DNA from: Microvelia longipes
Lineage: Eukaryota; Arthropoda; Insecta; Hemiptera; Veliidae
Direction: 5' to 3'
Length of the DNA stretch: 64,000 bases
NCBI GenBank assembly: GCA_018340805.1
Contig: JACMZG010001911.1
Location: 48,679,702 to 48,743,701 of the forward strand
Both the position numbers and the translations under genes were made by a program. The notes below the pieces were generated by a model. It saw nothing but the letters and a program-made list of their open reading frames with translations. It was not told the origin of the DNA and did not search any database. Below, piece by piece: positions 12,771-26,258 of this stretch. Each line of letters begins with the position of its first letter. Positions within the stretch are counted from its first letter, which is position 1.

Positions 12771-15700
12771 ATGAGGTACTCGACAACTATTGAAGAGCAC
12801 AACCTTATTCGTCCAAGAGGTAAAGAATCATGAATTTACTCTTAAATTTACTCATTCATTTATTTTATTAAATAGCTGTCCAATAGTAAAAGTATAATCA
12901 CGCCCATAATGTTTTAATACCAGTTTCTGCGCATTGAAAACCTACTTATCTAACCAAAACCACTTGCTCCAAGTCTTTGGTCACAAAAAGTAGGGAAATC
13001 AACTTTTCTGTCCTGCCAAGTCATGTTCGATTTGGTTGGAGACGGCGATTGACGTTTTAAAGTGAAGTTGTTAGGTTGGCAATATCAAAGGGCCTTACTT
13101 AAATTGAGAGGCAATCACCAGCATCTTCTCCTTGGCGGCGTGCTAGCAATGTGAACAAGTTTTATAGATTCTGCTAATTTTAATATATCATACAATAAGG
13201 TCTCTTACTTCATCAACTGGTAGTTTATCTCCTCTTATTTAAGAATGTAGGAGGAATCTATTATTCTTGGCTCAATCTAAAGAGATTCTTCTTGAGTGGG
13301 TTTTAGGACACATCGGTGTCAGGAAACGAGGAGACCTGAATCAGTGTTCTCTCTTTCATTAGATTGTGTTAAAACTCTGTTAGCCGGATTTTTTGCACTG
13401 TAGATTAATTCATAAGCATTACCTGCATATGCTTCGATTTTATCTGAAATTTCTTTTTCTGTATTACGAGTTAATATTAAAGAAATTATACTGTTTTTAT
13501 GGCTAATGTAATCATTCCTCTTATCAGGGCTATGGGTTGGGATTGCTGTATCTTCCATAAACCTCTTGCTTTCAAAAGTGTCATTGCTTTGTCAACTTTT
13601 TTAATTTAACCAATTTAAGTTTTTTTTGGTTCTATATTTCTTTATTTTTATTCTAGCCTAATAACCTTTGCAGCTGAACAAAGATTGGATAAATTTTAAA
13701 AATACTTTTTACTACCAAATTAAAATTAATTATTTTAAAGAAATAAGACCTAAAAATTTCGACATTATGAAAAATAATCCAACACTGTTTGAACATGCTT
13801 CACTTTATATACCTGACAAAACAGCGAAATGGGCATTAAACAAGTAAAATATGTTTTGAGAATTAACCTGCACGTATACCTTATGATATTAACTCTCTGA
13901 TATTCCAATAATATTGTTTTAGCATGGTTATTATTGTTTATTAAAACCTATAGTTCCTTATTTTAGTATGCAGCTATTCCTGCAATGCGCAAATGTATTG
14001 TGTGTTTAGACACTTCAAAGAATGTTGAATTTGATATTTCTTGTTCCAGATGAAGTGGATGATTTCTTTATAGTCAGATATCCCTATGCTAGCTTCTTAG
14101 TTGCCATAATTTATGTTTGGTTCGTTAAATTTCTGGGTCCCAAACTTATGCAAAATAAAAAGCCATACACACTAACCAACATAATAATATTATATAACGC
14201 TGTACAAGTTCTATGCAATGGATATATTATAGCAAAAGTAAGTATACATTCAAAAATTCATTAACATTTCTTTTTATTATTTAATTTAATGTAACATGCA
14301 ATAACTGTATCATAATGCAATAAATAATCAAAACCAGAATAATAATAAATTCAAATTCCAGGACATGATGATTAAAAGGCACTGTCCTTAATACTAGGCC
14401 ATGTAATGAATCAGTAGCTTAAAGTGTGCAGTTAATTTATTACATATGAGGGGTTCAGTGTTAAAGTGGATGATTAACCAAGTCCATCAAACTTGATTTG
14501 TCATAAAAGACATTTTAGCCCCTTTTAACCCTGAAACAATTTAGAAATATTTCAGTGCGCAAAGAGACTATGGCGATTTATTGGTACCCCATGAAGCCAA
14601 TACACATAACAACCTCACACTGATAAAATATACATATTCTCCTACATGAAAACACCTCTATCTCATTTTTTTAAAAAAATGGACTTGGTCCACTTTAACA
14701 CTGAACCCCTCATATGTGCCACGATATAAATACATTTATTTATTAAAAGTAAACAAAACCGTCCCTACTTTGTCCCACATCTTCAGAATCGCGTCCTGTA
14801 CATTAAGACTAGAATTTATTCTATGATATATAACTTTATAAATAAAAGATATACTGAGCCTTCGTATGTCCGAAAACTTAATTAGTGAAAGTGAAAGTGG
14901 TGCCACGAATAATGTGTGACTACGAACGAAGTGCTCGGTTGAAGACAGACGTCTCCTAGAAGCACTGCGGAACTTTGACTTTCAGGTCAGGGCTATAGAA
15001 TGAGATTGTGCTCACTGGCGTTGGGATTGCCTAAATTCTCTGTTGGGTACCGCTGAACTAGCCAGAACGGCGAGCCTAGCTAGAGCCTGGTGATGCTAGA
15101 GGAGCTGATGAGATTGGTGAGACTGGTTAAACGAGGGAGGGTCAAGTGAGACGAATACGATCAGAGGAGTAGTAAGACTAAATGATCTAGGCACACTTTG
15201 AACTAGTAGTCGGCGTTAGCCCAGTAGTCAGCCTAGCCAGAGAGAGAACTGGGCACACTGTGGAATAGTTATAAGTGCTGCTAGGTACGGATGGAGTGCT
15301 TTTCATATGATTGAGTGTTTACAAACTCTGGGGTGGATTAGTTGAGTGAGTGGATTAGTTGAGTGAGTGGATTAGTTGAAGTCAGGGGAAAACGTTTATA
15401 TGACCCTACAGGTTTAGGCGTAAAAAACACAAAGTATCGTCGATATGTGATTCTTATTTTATCGCATTCTATGTAGCAAGTAGCTTTTACGAATGAATGG
15501 GTCTGACATAGTCTTTTATGGTTGATTAATTTACGGCGGTATTCTAAATACAGGATAGTTTTTATCAATTTATTAAGTAATAAATTGAATCCTTGAATAA
15601 ACTAATAATAAACTAGGAAAATCGATTGCCTTTAGGTTTTAGAGTGTTTATAAAAGATGCTTTATTAAGAAACATAACATGATTATGTTAATACAAGAAT

Positions 15701-18700
15701 ATAGAATTATCGTCAATAAATGAAATAAATAAATATTTTGATTAAATTATATAAACGATATCTTTCTAATGTTCACAATCTTACTGTATTGTTAACAGGT
15801 TTTTCTGATAACACCTCGAATGTTTACAGATGTAGTATCAAATTATTGTGATTACAGGAATGACGAATCCAATCCAACATTTTTAGAGGTATGTTATATT
15901 TAGCTGAAAATCCGTGTTATTTAATTTTCCTTTAACCCCTTAACACTTAGTGGATAGATTTATTTAAAATGCTTAGATAGGTTAGAGAATATTTAAAATG
16001 CTTGTAGAGATAAGACATTGGAGATGATAAGAGAAGGAAACAGTTACCAAGAAGCATCTATATAAATGCTCATTGCTTATGTTTATTCTTTGGGTCTTTT
16101 CTGACCCCCCCCCCCCCCGAAAGAATATAATAGATAAGGAATATCGGAAGGTATACAAAAGCGTCAGACAGAGGGTTGGGGTCAAAGAGACTAATACTAT
16201 TAGAGGGAGGATACAACAGCTCATATCGTTCCTTGGGTAGCTAGGTACCGTAACGGTACATTGGTGACGTGATTTTTTTTATTTTTCCTAATAATTACAA
16301 TTTCACGTAAATATTACATTATTTTTCGACAATTTTGTTTTAAATCAAGTAAAATTAATTTAAAATAAGTTTTAATTATTAACTATTGCATGTATTCTTT
16401 AATTGTTAGTGTTAAATAAAGTAGTTTAATGTGGCATCACTGAAAAATGTCCGCCGTTAGTAGAGTGCATACTACAATAGGAGTTGTAGAGGGGTGAGGG
16501 AGTATATATTCTTTCTCTAGGGAGACTATAGAAGGGGTAAGTACTGTTACGGCACCTATGGAAACTGTCTCACTTCCAGACCCCTTATCACTGTGTTAAT
16601 CGGGTTAACTCCTTACCATAACATTTCTCCACCTTTCTAACTTATTATTAAGAAATCATATAGTTCTTTATTACCATTTTAACGACACGAGTATCTACTT
16701 GAAACTGGTCATTATTGTAGAAAAACATTGTAAAACAACAATCCAGTAGTAGTTTGGTAAAAAAGACGGCAGGAGTGCATTCTGGTAAATGGCTTAGTGA
16801 AACTACCAAATAACATACTAGCGCTCCAGTAATCTGGCTACGCAACTAACCGTTTCTCATAAAAGTAATAAATCCTAGGACTATCTTACTTTTTACAATT
16901 TTTGGTTCCACCCTACAATTTTTCTATGATTCCGTTAATGTTTTCTTGGCTTTTGATGATCAAGTAGCTAACAATAACCATGAACAATCATAATTAACCA
17001 ATTTCTACCAAAATTAACCACTAATACCCCGAAAAATACATCCTATAGCTTACAAACTTCAACGTAAAAGAAGGTTAGGTCTTAGCTAGTTTATGGTGGT
17101 TACAGTTGGAAATTGATGGTTACTAAATTGAGGCTATTACCAATTTATTAATAAGTGTTGGCTGTTTTAACACTTATAATTAAAACATCCCTTAAACTAG
17201 CTTAAAACATAAGGTGGTACGTAACATTTAGGGAGGTTCAGAAAAAAAAAATTTGCACTTAATTCTGTATGAAAAGATTAAGGGATTTGTCATGAAAACT
17301 GACTTTTAACATTGAAAATGGCGTTTAGAGTTTAAACAATTTTCCTTATTTGTTGTTCCGTTAATTAGTGAGATGGGTTACAACTTCCAACTTCTATTTA
17401 ATACAATAAATGCATTTGAAAGTTAGAAGTTCACTTATTTTACATGGTTTCCACAGGAGACAATGTTCTCATGAAAATTGACGAGACTAGTTTTCTAAAA
17501 CACCAATATTTCATAGCTTTTAATATTTTTGATAATTTAATTTTAAGCAGAAAGAACATTGACTTAAGGGTTAGTTCTTTCATCGTCCTTCTTTGGACGT
17601 TATATAGTAATCATATGTGGTTCATTCTAGTCCAAGTTTATCTATCGCCTAACTAAGTTTCACGAATTTAACGCTAAATAGCATGCTTGCTGTTGCTTTT
17701 TTTCTTCTTTCAATGCAAAGTGAAGCTGGTTTTCGAGAGGTTTCATGAATCTATTTCCTTCAACGTAAAGCCATGTTATATTTGAGGCGAACTAGCTAAA
17801 TAACAAAGTGCAATTAGCACTCTTTAGGGAGCATTAAAATTATGTAGATTTATTCTGTGTTTTAAATCCTATGTATCATGATTTATTTTATTATGATGAT
17901 TTTCATTGGAAGAAGTGGAGATGATCTCAGATTGAATGCATCATCTTGCATCTCTTCTACATTGTCCATTCTCATTTTGTTCCTGTTTAATGAATTGAAA
18001 AGAAATTTCATGCCAATTTAAAAAGCAAAATTAAAACAGTTCCATTTATTATTATTACAGAGTGCCAAGCTGTTTAATTTCTTACTTCTGGTTAAGATCA
18101 TGGACTTGCTAGACACGGTTTGTAATTTTTTTAAATTTTATTTTATATAATTATTTTATTTGTATCATAAAGATATCGCAAGACGTCACGAGAAATATAT
18201 TCTATGTCTATAAGCCAGAACTAAATAAAGGGATACTTCCCTTGTGAACTCCCTAAAAAAGAAGAAACTTTACACGATGGAGAACGCACATGTTAGTGAA
18301 TCGTACATTTTTCCGAGGATTACGATTACCTAATCGAACTCGACTGCTTGCTTTAAACTCCTATAATGACAGTTGGTCAAGTATTTATATTTTACAAAAT
18401 AAGACTCATACAACTAGAGCTATCCTATGTAACATTATACTTATATTTGTTATAAGTTATTTGATGATTCTCACCCAAGCTTGAAAGGCTAGCATTTGGC
18501 AAAGCTAAGAGTAAATTTTCATCGGTTGGTTTCCTTCATTTTCATGTTTGCAATAATTATATTAATGCACCTTTAGGGCATTTTAGTTCATATAACTAAC
18601 CCCTACGGGAATCCCCTCTGGTTGTAGTGAAAAACGTCAAATCAATGGTAACTTAGAGTTGGCGATAATTTATTTGAACAATATCTAATGTATCCCGAAA

Positions 18701-19564
18701 ATGTAACTGGAATACGAACATAGGTTCGTGTAAAGGAACATAGACCTCTACCTGCGTAAAGTCAAAGGTCCTAATCAGTACTGAAACTTCTACGGCATCG
18801 AACTCGTAACCTTCGAATTTGCTTGGCTTATCCACATATCGTAAATGTATTCGTTTCATTACCAGTGGTCACCCATCCAAGCACTGACCACACTCGATGC
18901 CGTTTAACTTTTATGGTCCTAAAAAAACTGTAGATATACTTGTCGTGTTGTAAACATCAATTTTTGCTTAAACATTATTGCGGGTTAATGTCGTCATAAA
19001 AAAATATTTGCTGCAATGCACAACTTTACATAAATAAAAGATTAATTTTTTAAGCTTCAAATCTCCAGCATAAAATCATCGTAGCTGCTATCATAGCTAA
19101 CGATGATAGCAGACAACACACATACAGATAGACAATTTTGTGAAAACCACAGCCCTAAAACGGATATTTTAGGTGAAATCTCTGTTTTGGAATTTTTGCA
19201 AACACAATACTATTCCGATATACCTCTATGGTAGAAATGAGAAAAATTAAAAAATAAATTATTTAACAAAGAAATCTTACCAATATTAAACTATCTTTAA
19301 TTTTTTTCTTTATCTTTCAACAGGTTTTTATGGTTCTTAAAAAGAAGTACGAACAGATATCGTTTCTTCACGTTTATCACCACTCATTGGTTGTAGTACT
19401 GATTTCTCTTGGCCTTTCTGATCGAGGTAAGACAGTGTTGTAATATAAACTTAGCAATACATTTTTTTCGCCATTTAACATGACCTCCTTCTCCTGACCC
19501 TCTTTCTCCAATTATCTTTACAAATATTATAATCTATGCCTTAATATATATGTATATATATATA

Positions 19565-19646
<82 letters not shown>

Positions 19647-21730
19647 CTTAGTATTTGCATTGGCTTAAAAGTTTAATGAGCCATCTATGTACAAACCTAG
19701 ATAGATAAGAATTTTTCTCGAATAACTAGATTTTAAGTTTTTTTTTTATAAAGTTAATTGCATGTACTTTGTTTTGTACAGGTTTGTTAGTTAAGGCACC
19801 AAGGTAAATTTTATTTTCTTAGACAGTCTATTGAAAAGTTTGACAACTTACAGTTGCATTGGACTTATTTCATATAATGTACCATTCCCTGCGTTTTAGT
19901 GCTCAAGAAACTTGTTTATTTAGAATAAGAAAAATATAGGAGCTACTATTGAACCTTGAGGAACAAAACGTTTCATCATAAACAGTTCAACATTTCGTAA
20001 GCAGTAAAACAGTTCAATATGAAGCTTGGATGTATGCCCCGATAAATTTTGCTGGATACAATGTTCATACATGTTTGTTAGCATAGAATAAATATTATAA
20101 TAGGTTATATATTATACTATAAAAAGTTACTTGTAGATTTAATATTTAGTATTGAAATTATTGCTAGACCACAAGATAAAAATAATAAGTATGATGTCAT
20201 TGCTATCTCAAGCTAATTTTTATCGATCACGTTAAGCGGAATTAAGTCTCGTCTCATCAAACTGATTGAACTCTTTATATATTAAATATACGATCCTTCG
20301 CTATTTTTTTATAATGTATTTTTAATTTCAGAGGGCGCTGGTTTACCATTCTTTCTGTTGAACTCAGCTATACACGTCATTATGTACAGTTACTATTTAC
20401 TCAGTGCATTCCCTTCAGTTAAACCGTGGTTAGCAAAATGGAAACCCATTATAACTAAACTTCAAATCGTAAGTGTAATGTCTTACATGTAGATATTAAT
20501 TTTACTACTCAATTAGCTCAAGTTAATAAGTTGCTAATGTAGCATCTCATTTACAGAGGCACATGTTCTTGTAAAACGATATGTGTTTTGATACTAAAAT
20601 ATTGAGTGCAAGGAAACTACTGGGTGACAAAACTTATTGAGGGACTGGACCGACAAACAATTGTATTGATCATTATGTGCTGAATTTAATTTTTTTTATA
20701 TTTAAATTTTATATTCTTCTGAAATTCATTTCTCATAATCAGTGTTTTAAAGGTTTGATTTTTGGTAAAAATGTGATGAATTATCTCTGAAATACTGTCA
20801 TGGATTTATAGGTCGTTAAAAATAATTTTCCGTCGTATTCTGTGCCGCCAGGTAAACACCCAGGATTAAGATTGTCCTAAAAGATAAGTTTGCAAATTCA
20901 TGCCATAAACATAATTAAATTAAAAATAATGAATTAAAAAATTTTAATATTTGTCCTCGATTTTATGGATGTATACAAAAATCGAATAAGGGGTACCTCG
21001 GATTTTTTCCCCATCTCATCGGATTCGCTATGCTCATTTTCTTAACCTTTGACTTACTTCGCTCGTCCTCAGAATGTAAAATCCCCAAATTTACTCTGCA
21101 ACGCGTCTTCAGGCTGCAGTATAAAAGTCAACTATGATAGGGTTTATACATTTTTGTAAGCTACGTCTTCCGCGGTTATAGTTATAATGAAACGTCTGTT
21201 TAGGTGTTCCGTTAGTGACCAAGTCAATCATGATGATGAATCCGTTTCTTCAAATCCACTATAGAAGCATTTTTAGGGATATAGAATATTATATATACAG
21301 ATACAATGCCCCACAAAACTGTAACTCAGTTTTAATTTTGTAGAATTTATTTTGGTTTTAAACTCTGAAATGAAATAACACAATGCTCTTCAAATGGATG
21401 TAAGACATTATATGAATAAAAGGTCCATTGTGTCCTATAACCCTGAAGATGTGCCCCATGGTAAAAGCGAAACGTCTGAGTCATTATTTACTATTATCCT
21501 CGTCATAATTTTGTTGTAACCATGACAGTTACGTTTGTTTTATGCAGTACTTTATATTTCAGATACAATTCGGATTCATGCTGTTTCTGCTGGTCACTAT
21601 CTGGTACCGAGAATGCGCCATGAGCCGCAGGACCTTTGCCACAACACTTATCGCTGTCGTCAGCTTTCTATTCTTGTTTGTCAGGTTTTATATAAAGGCT
21701 TATATTACAAAGAAAAATAAAAATAAATAA
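12771..21730 (+). CDS. ELOVL: Very-long-chain fatty acid elongase (ELO family), tandem paralog 1
   Basis: Seven coding exons: 12771-12819, 14050-14237, 15799-15888, 18061-18117, 19324-19426, 20332-20468 and 21563-21730 (TAA). They join in frame to 263 aa, a normal length for the family, with GT-AG introns of phases 1,0,0,0,1,0. Signatures seen: KIMDLLDT (aa 121-128), the histidine box HVYHH (144-148), HVIMYSYY (177-184) and T-x-x-Q-x-x-Q (204-210). Hydrophobic stretches fit a multi-pass ER membrane protein, and the C-terminus KNKNK fits a K-x-K-x-x ER-retrieval signal. By family knowledge it is the 3-ketoacyl-CoA synthase that condenses malonyl-CoA with a long-chain acyl-CoA; the substrate is unknown. 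The ATG in exon 1 aligns with gene 2 exon 1 through the shared R-P-R just before the splice. An AG 15 nt upstream of the ATG could be a 5'-UTR acceptor. Two AATAAA hexamers overlap the stop. Splice sites were called by eye. Confidence 0.92.
12820..14049 (+). other. Elongase gene 1, intron 1
   Basis: A minus-strand open frame at 13319-13558 (79 codons, starting MEDTAIPTHS) has mixed composition. I cannot assign it to a family, and it could be a transposon scrap. Nothing else seen. Confidence 0.35.
14442..14717. mobile_element. 276-bp MITE with 29-bp terminal inverted repeats
   Basis: Begins ACATATGAGGGGTTCAGTGT and ends in its exact complement; identity extends 29 bp, and CCAAGTCC is shared further in. 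Located in intron 2 of elongase gene 1. No coding capacity and no clear target-site duplication. Confidence 0.8.
14718..15798 (+). other. Elongase gene 1, rest of intron 2
   Basis: 15328-15378 holds three copies of a 17-bp unit (GTGGATTAGTTGAGTGA). 14900-15300 is less AT-rich than its surroundings but carries no recognisable gene. Confidence 0.4.
15889..18060 (+). other. Elongase gene 1, intron 3
   Basis: A run of 14 C lies at 16105-16118. No element or nested gene recognised. Open frames at 15982-16224 (minus), 16648-16845 (minus) and 17444-17656 (plus) have no family signature. Confidence 0.4.
18640..19130 (-). repeat. Dispersed repeat carrying a 5S-rRNA-like segment (copy 1)
   Basis: 18866-18916 reads GGTCACCCATCCAAGCACTG and continues ACCACACTCGATGCCGTTTAACTT, closely resembling the complement of the internal promoter region of animal 5S rRNA. 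Just before it (18795-18815), GCATCGAACTCGTAACCTT resembles the complement of a tRNA B-box arm. The downstream text 'tatacttgtcg...attgcgggttaatg' recurs in copy 2 at 39400-39900. Located in intron 4 of elongase gene 1. Confidence 0.5.
19545..19646. repeat. AT/GT microsatellite
   Basis: (TA)n followed by (GT)n of about 45 nt, in intron 5 of elongase gene 1. Confidence 0.9.
20940..21480. repeat. Dispersed repeats in intron 6 of elongase gene 1
   Basis: 20980-21100 ('aaggggtacctcg', 'catcggattcgct', 'cttcgctcgtcctcagaat') matches phrases at 31500-31540 and 39300-39400. 21449-21479 reads CTGAAGATGTGCC then GCGAAACGTC, the layout found at Penelope-like element 3' ends. Confidence 0.4.
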
Positions 21731-22286
21731 CTGTTTTAAAGTTTTAGACGATTCTTTTTATTGTTCGAGTTGTTTATGAATTTAGAGGAAGGGTCTTGTA
21801 CGTTCAGTATTGACATTTGATTTTTCAGATATGACATTAAAATGCATATTATAACTTAAATCTTCACTCGTTACTGTAAAAAAGAAAACCTTAAAGTTAA
21901 GAGTCAAAACTAATGAAGTGCGTTTACTTTTATTATGGATTGAGCTTGATCCGTCGATTCGGTTAGACAGACACGAGGTGCGAGATTATACATACGTATA
22001 ATGTGTATAAGATTATACGTACGTACGTATATGATGTTTTAATAATGTTATAACAATAATATTCTTTAACTTATGCTCGACTTTTCTTTTAATTCAACCG
22101 ATGGGTTTAATGAAAAAAATTAAAAACTCAGATTCCATTTGAGTTTTTTTAATTCCACGGTGGATTTGAGTGGTGTTACCTCTTGGACCTAATGCGCCAA
22201 GGCCAATTCGCAACAAAATTAGTAGGAATCCAGGAACCTCACCAATCACTAGTTGTCTTGACAGAGATTTTGTGGTATATATTAAA

Positions 22287-23970
22287 CATGGTTAATGGAT
22301 AAACACACTTGAGTTTAAAAAATATTTAATTGTCAAACCACAATAAGTGCATAAAAAACTGACCGGTTTCAACTATACATTAGTCATCGTCAGAGTACTT
22401 TATAAACTGTCATCGTCAGAGTACTCTATAAACTGTCATCGTCAGAGTACTTTATAAATAGACCAAGAGCCCAGGGGTGTTTTGTTAATAAAAAGTGTAA
22501 TGGCTGGAACTGGTCTCAATTTTTCGTAATATCTTCCTGAACAAGGATCTGCAATTTCTGCCGACTCGTATCAGATGGGTGTCCCAGGCAGAACGCACTT
22601 TAGGGGTCAAATTTACCACCCAAATTAATAAAAAGGTAATGGCTGGAAACGGGTTTAATTTTTCGTAAATACCTTCTGAACAAGGATCTGCAATTCTGCC
22701 GACTCATATCGATGGGCGTCCCAGGCAGAACGCACTTTACAGGTCAAATTTACCACCCAAGTTAACAAACAGTGTAATGGCTGAAACCGGTCACAATTTT
22801 TCGTAATATCTTCCTGAACAAGGATCTGCAATTCTGCAACTCGTATTGGATGGGTGTCCCAGGCAGAACCTATGACCCCTAAAGTGCGTTCTGCCTGGGA
22901 CACCTATCCGATACGAGTCTGCAGAATTGCAGATCCTTGTTCAGGAAGGTATTATTATTATTATTATTCTTTATTAATTAAAATTGCTTTATAAATAAAG
23001 ATTTAACAAGACAAAAATTTACATAGCTTAAAACAAATTATTAAACACATTACAAAGTATAAAAACTAACGAAAACTTAAATAAAACATATAACACATAA
23101 AATCACACGAAGTCCTTAATGGAATAAAAGCTTGATCAACCAAAAACTTTTTTGCATTTTTTATGAACGAGCTCATCTTTTCTATACTTTTTAGTGTCGA
23201 AGGGAGTTTATTGTAGCAGCTTATGGCTAAATTAAAGGGTGACTGTTGAAACATTGAAGTTCTACATTTTGCAGGGTAGAGGTTCATCTTATTTCTAGTA
23301 TTGTCATTATGTACATTTGAGTGTGTACAGAACTTTTCAGGAACTGGTCTACATTTTTCGTAAATATCTTCCTGAGCAAGGATCTGCAATTCTGCCGACT
23401 CGTATCGGATGGGTGTCCCAGGCAGAACGCACTTTACACGTCAAATTTTCCACCGAAGTTAATAAAAAGTGTAATGGCTGGAAACGGGTTTAATTTTTCG
23501 TAAATACCTTCCTGAACAGGGATCTGCAATTCTGCCGACTCGTATCCAATAAGTGTCCCTGGCAGAACCTTTGACCCCTAAAGTGCGTTCTGCCAGGGAC
23601 ACCCATCCGATACGAGTCGGCAGAATTACAGATCCTTGTTCAGGAAGGTATTTACGAAAATTGCGACCGGTTCCAGCATTACACTTTTATTAACAAAACA
23701 CCCCTGGGCTTTTGGACTAAAACTGTCATCGTCAGAGTACTTTATAAACTGTCATCGTAAGAGTACTTTATAAACTGTCATCGTCAGAGTATTTCATAAA
23801 CTGTCATCGTAAGAGTACTTTATAAACTACACTGACGATGACAGTTTATAAAGTACTCTGACGATGACTAATGTATAGTTGAAACCGGTCAGTTTTGTTT
23901 TTTTATGTACTTATTGTGGTTTGACAATTAAATGTTTTTTAAACTCAAGTGTGTTTATCCATTAACCATG
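22287..23970. mobile_element. 1.7-kb foldback element (family FB-2) with internal repeats and a nested LINE end
   Basis: Left end CATGGTTAATGGATAAACAC and right end GTGTTTATCCATTAACCATG are exact complements. Pairing continues through 'gaccggtttcaactatacat' and several direct copies of a roughly 26-bp CTGTCATCGTCAGAGTACTT unit on both sides. Inside are units of about 140 bp in both orientations with 'taatggctgg', 'gatctgcaattctgcc' and 'tcccaggcagaacgcac'. A foreign LINE 3' end sits at about 22951-23339. The phrase GATGACTAATGTATAGTTGA followed by AACCGGTC has the layout of Penelope-like 3' ends. No protein-coding frame belongs to the element itself. Confidence 0.8.
22951..23339 (-). pseudogene. 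CR1/Jockey-type LINE 3' end inserted in the foldback element
   Basis: Minus-strand translation (frame 23389 to 23066) includes NTRNKMNLYPAKCRTSMFQQ, SPFNLAISCYNKLPSTLKSI and SFIKNAKKFLVDQAF, the usual C-terminus of CR1/Jockey-type ORF2. The 3' end is an (AAT)n tail, seen on the + strand as (TTA)n at 22950-22968. Strongly 5'-truncated. The first residues of the open frame come from the host foldback element. Confidence 0.75.
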
Positions 23971-25532
23971 CTCACTAATCACTACTTCTCTTCATTACTC
24001 ATCTCTCTAATGCGGTGGTTTATGATGGCAACAAAAATGAAACCTTTTCCGCTACAAGCCCCGTCTTTTAGCGAGATTTGCCTTCTTCCCTCCTCCCTTT
24101 TACCAACTAAACAAACCCATATAAGTCCAAGTTGGTTGCACTGACTGGTGATAAGGACTGTGATCAGACCTTTATTTTTCATACGATGCCGTTCCTCAAA
24201 TTACTATATGAGGGATTTGACAAAAGTATAATGATATATTTTTTTTCTCCAAAATTTATGGCTTACTTTTGTGCGTTTTAGTTAAATTCTATGTTCTTAT
24301 TTTAATTTAAAAAGAAATAAACTCTTAAACATAATTTTTTATAGATAAATGTCAGTTTTTTAAAAACCCCAAGTTAAGGATAGGGTGTTTAGAAAATGAA
24401 TTTAGGCGAGTACTTAGAAACCTCCCCATGAGGTAGCCTAAAGGTTACCTTTGTTGAGCTGTCTACTAAAAGACTAGCCAATATACATGGAGTCAGGTTA
24501 GCTCTGGATCTTAAGACTTATTGTGTAGCAGCCTAAAAAGTTATAAAAATAATAATTATGTTTAATTTTCTTATACCAAGTAATTACCACAATAGATTTG
24601 GTAAACCTGTTCTTTTTAACGTTCATGATATTATAAAGTAACATGTAGCATATATTATGTCAGTCTGTGAACATAATTAAGTGTAAACCCTGACTTGCGG
24701 ACTTGACGGATCTGTCAAGTCTGAGTACTCAAACGTACAACGTGCGTGTGAGTAAACTCACCTGTGATTTAGAATGAACATCAGTGGAGTCATTTATAAT
24801 AAAAGGAATTAAGAAAAGAGTCTCTCCACTCCACAAAAAAATATTATATTCAGAGCGCTTTCAACATTAAATGAGCTTTCACCTATTATTTTAAGAATTT
24901 CGTGTATTTTCTTCATCAAACTTATTTATAAATATAAAGACTAATAACAATAAATTGGCATAATAATTTGGAGCATATTATGTTAATTTTAGGTCTCATT
25001 GAATAAAAGTAGACCTACAACAGTAAATTAATTATCATAATTACTCCCAAAAGAATAAATTGTAATTATTATGTCGTCAAGGTATTGTCATAACATTGTC
25101 GCAAGCGTTTAAAACTATTCCAATGTCAACTCTTTGACAATAAATTCATTTCTCATAGAGTGTAATGAATAATCCAAACCCTGACGAAAGTAAAAATGAT
25201 AAAATGCGGAAGCCAGTCTTGGGTTTACGGAAATTTGAATATTTAGCTCATTGAAAAAAAATCAATGGGATGACATACTATCGTTAAACACATAAAGACC
25301 AATTTTTTCATGCGATCTCTCTTTGCGTTTTTGCGTTTGCTTTGATCGTTAATCCTCCTTTCTTTTAAGTTATAGAGGAAATAATAAAATTAAAAATTTA
25401 TTTATTTACTCTATACTTTTTTTAACAGTATTTACCTAATCGTTCCAAAATTTGAGATTATAAAAAAGCATCATAAGAATCATTCAAACTTTAATTCATT
25501 TAGTTATATTTGTTACTACATTTCCTGATAAA
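23971..25532. other. Spacer between elongase genes 1 and 2
   Basis: 24800-24890 carries part of the 'agagtctctccac...agcgctttcaac' family also seen at 34590-34820, 59583-59862 and 60590-60690. Otherwise AT-rich with no gene. The region just upstream of 25533 is described with gene 2. Confidence 0.45.
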
Positions 25533-26153
25533 ATGGAGACTGCTGCTATAAAAGACTACAATTTATTCAGACCTAGAGGTATAGTCGCTTTACTTAATTT
25601 ATTATAATGACTTAATAAAATATGATTAAGCAAGTTTAATGAACTAGAGGTAGAACATTTTAACATACCCGCAGGATAATATTTGTTATCTTAGATAGTA
25701 TTATGTTTGTTTACAAATCTTGCTTCATTATATGTTTTTAACAAGCCAAGTTAAGTATAAACTGAATTAAATTAATAAATAAAAATAAAATATAACTATT
25801 TAAAGTTATATTATAATTAAAGTATAACAGTATTTGTCTTTACAAATCCTTATTTTCATTTAGATTATTTAGTTATTTTTAGTTTGTATTTATTTTATAT
25901 TTACTTGTAGTATAACTTTTTTGACTATCATTTAGTTTCTTTTATTGCTTTGTTTAGGTTTATAGGCACTGATGATAATAGCTATGGCCGAAATCTGGCT
26001 ACGTATTATAACAATAATAAACTTGTTGAAAGAATGATTTACTTTAAATTAAAATTACCAGAAATAGTTAGAAAGCAAACTTGCGAAGGTTACTTTCTGG
26101 ATTAAGCTTGGCCCACTATTTGTTGTTTCTACGTTTATATATGTATATATGTT

Positions 26154-26211
<58 letters not shown>

Positions 26212-26222
26212 ATATAAATATT

Positions 26223-26258
<36 letters not shown>

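Noticed and set aside
13319..13558. Minus-strand 79-codon frame as a nested gene in intron 1 of gene 1
   Set aside because: No recognised family, no conserved motif and no neighbouring exon seen; kept only as a note.
18866..18916. Functional 5S rRNA gene
   Set aside because: Only part of the 5S sequence is present, with many substitutions, inside a dispersed repeat.
22380..22460. CRISPR-like regularly spaced CTGTCATCGTCAGAG repeats
   Set aside because: No unique spacers, and the repeats belong to the arms of a foldback element.
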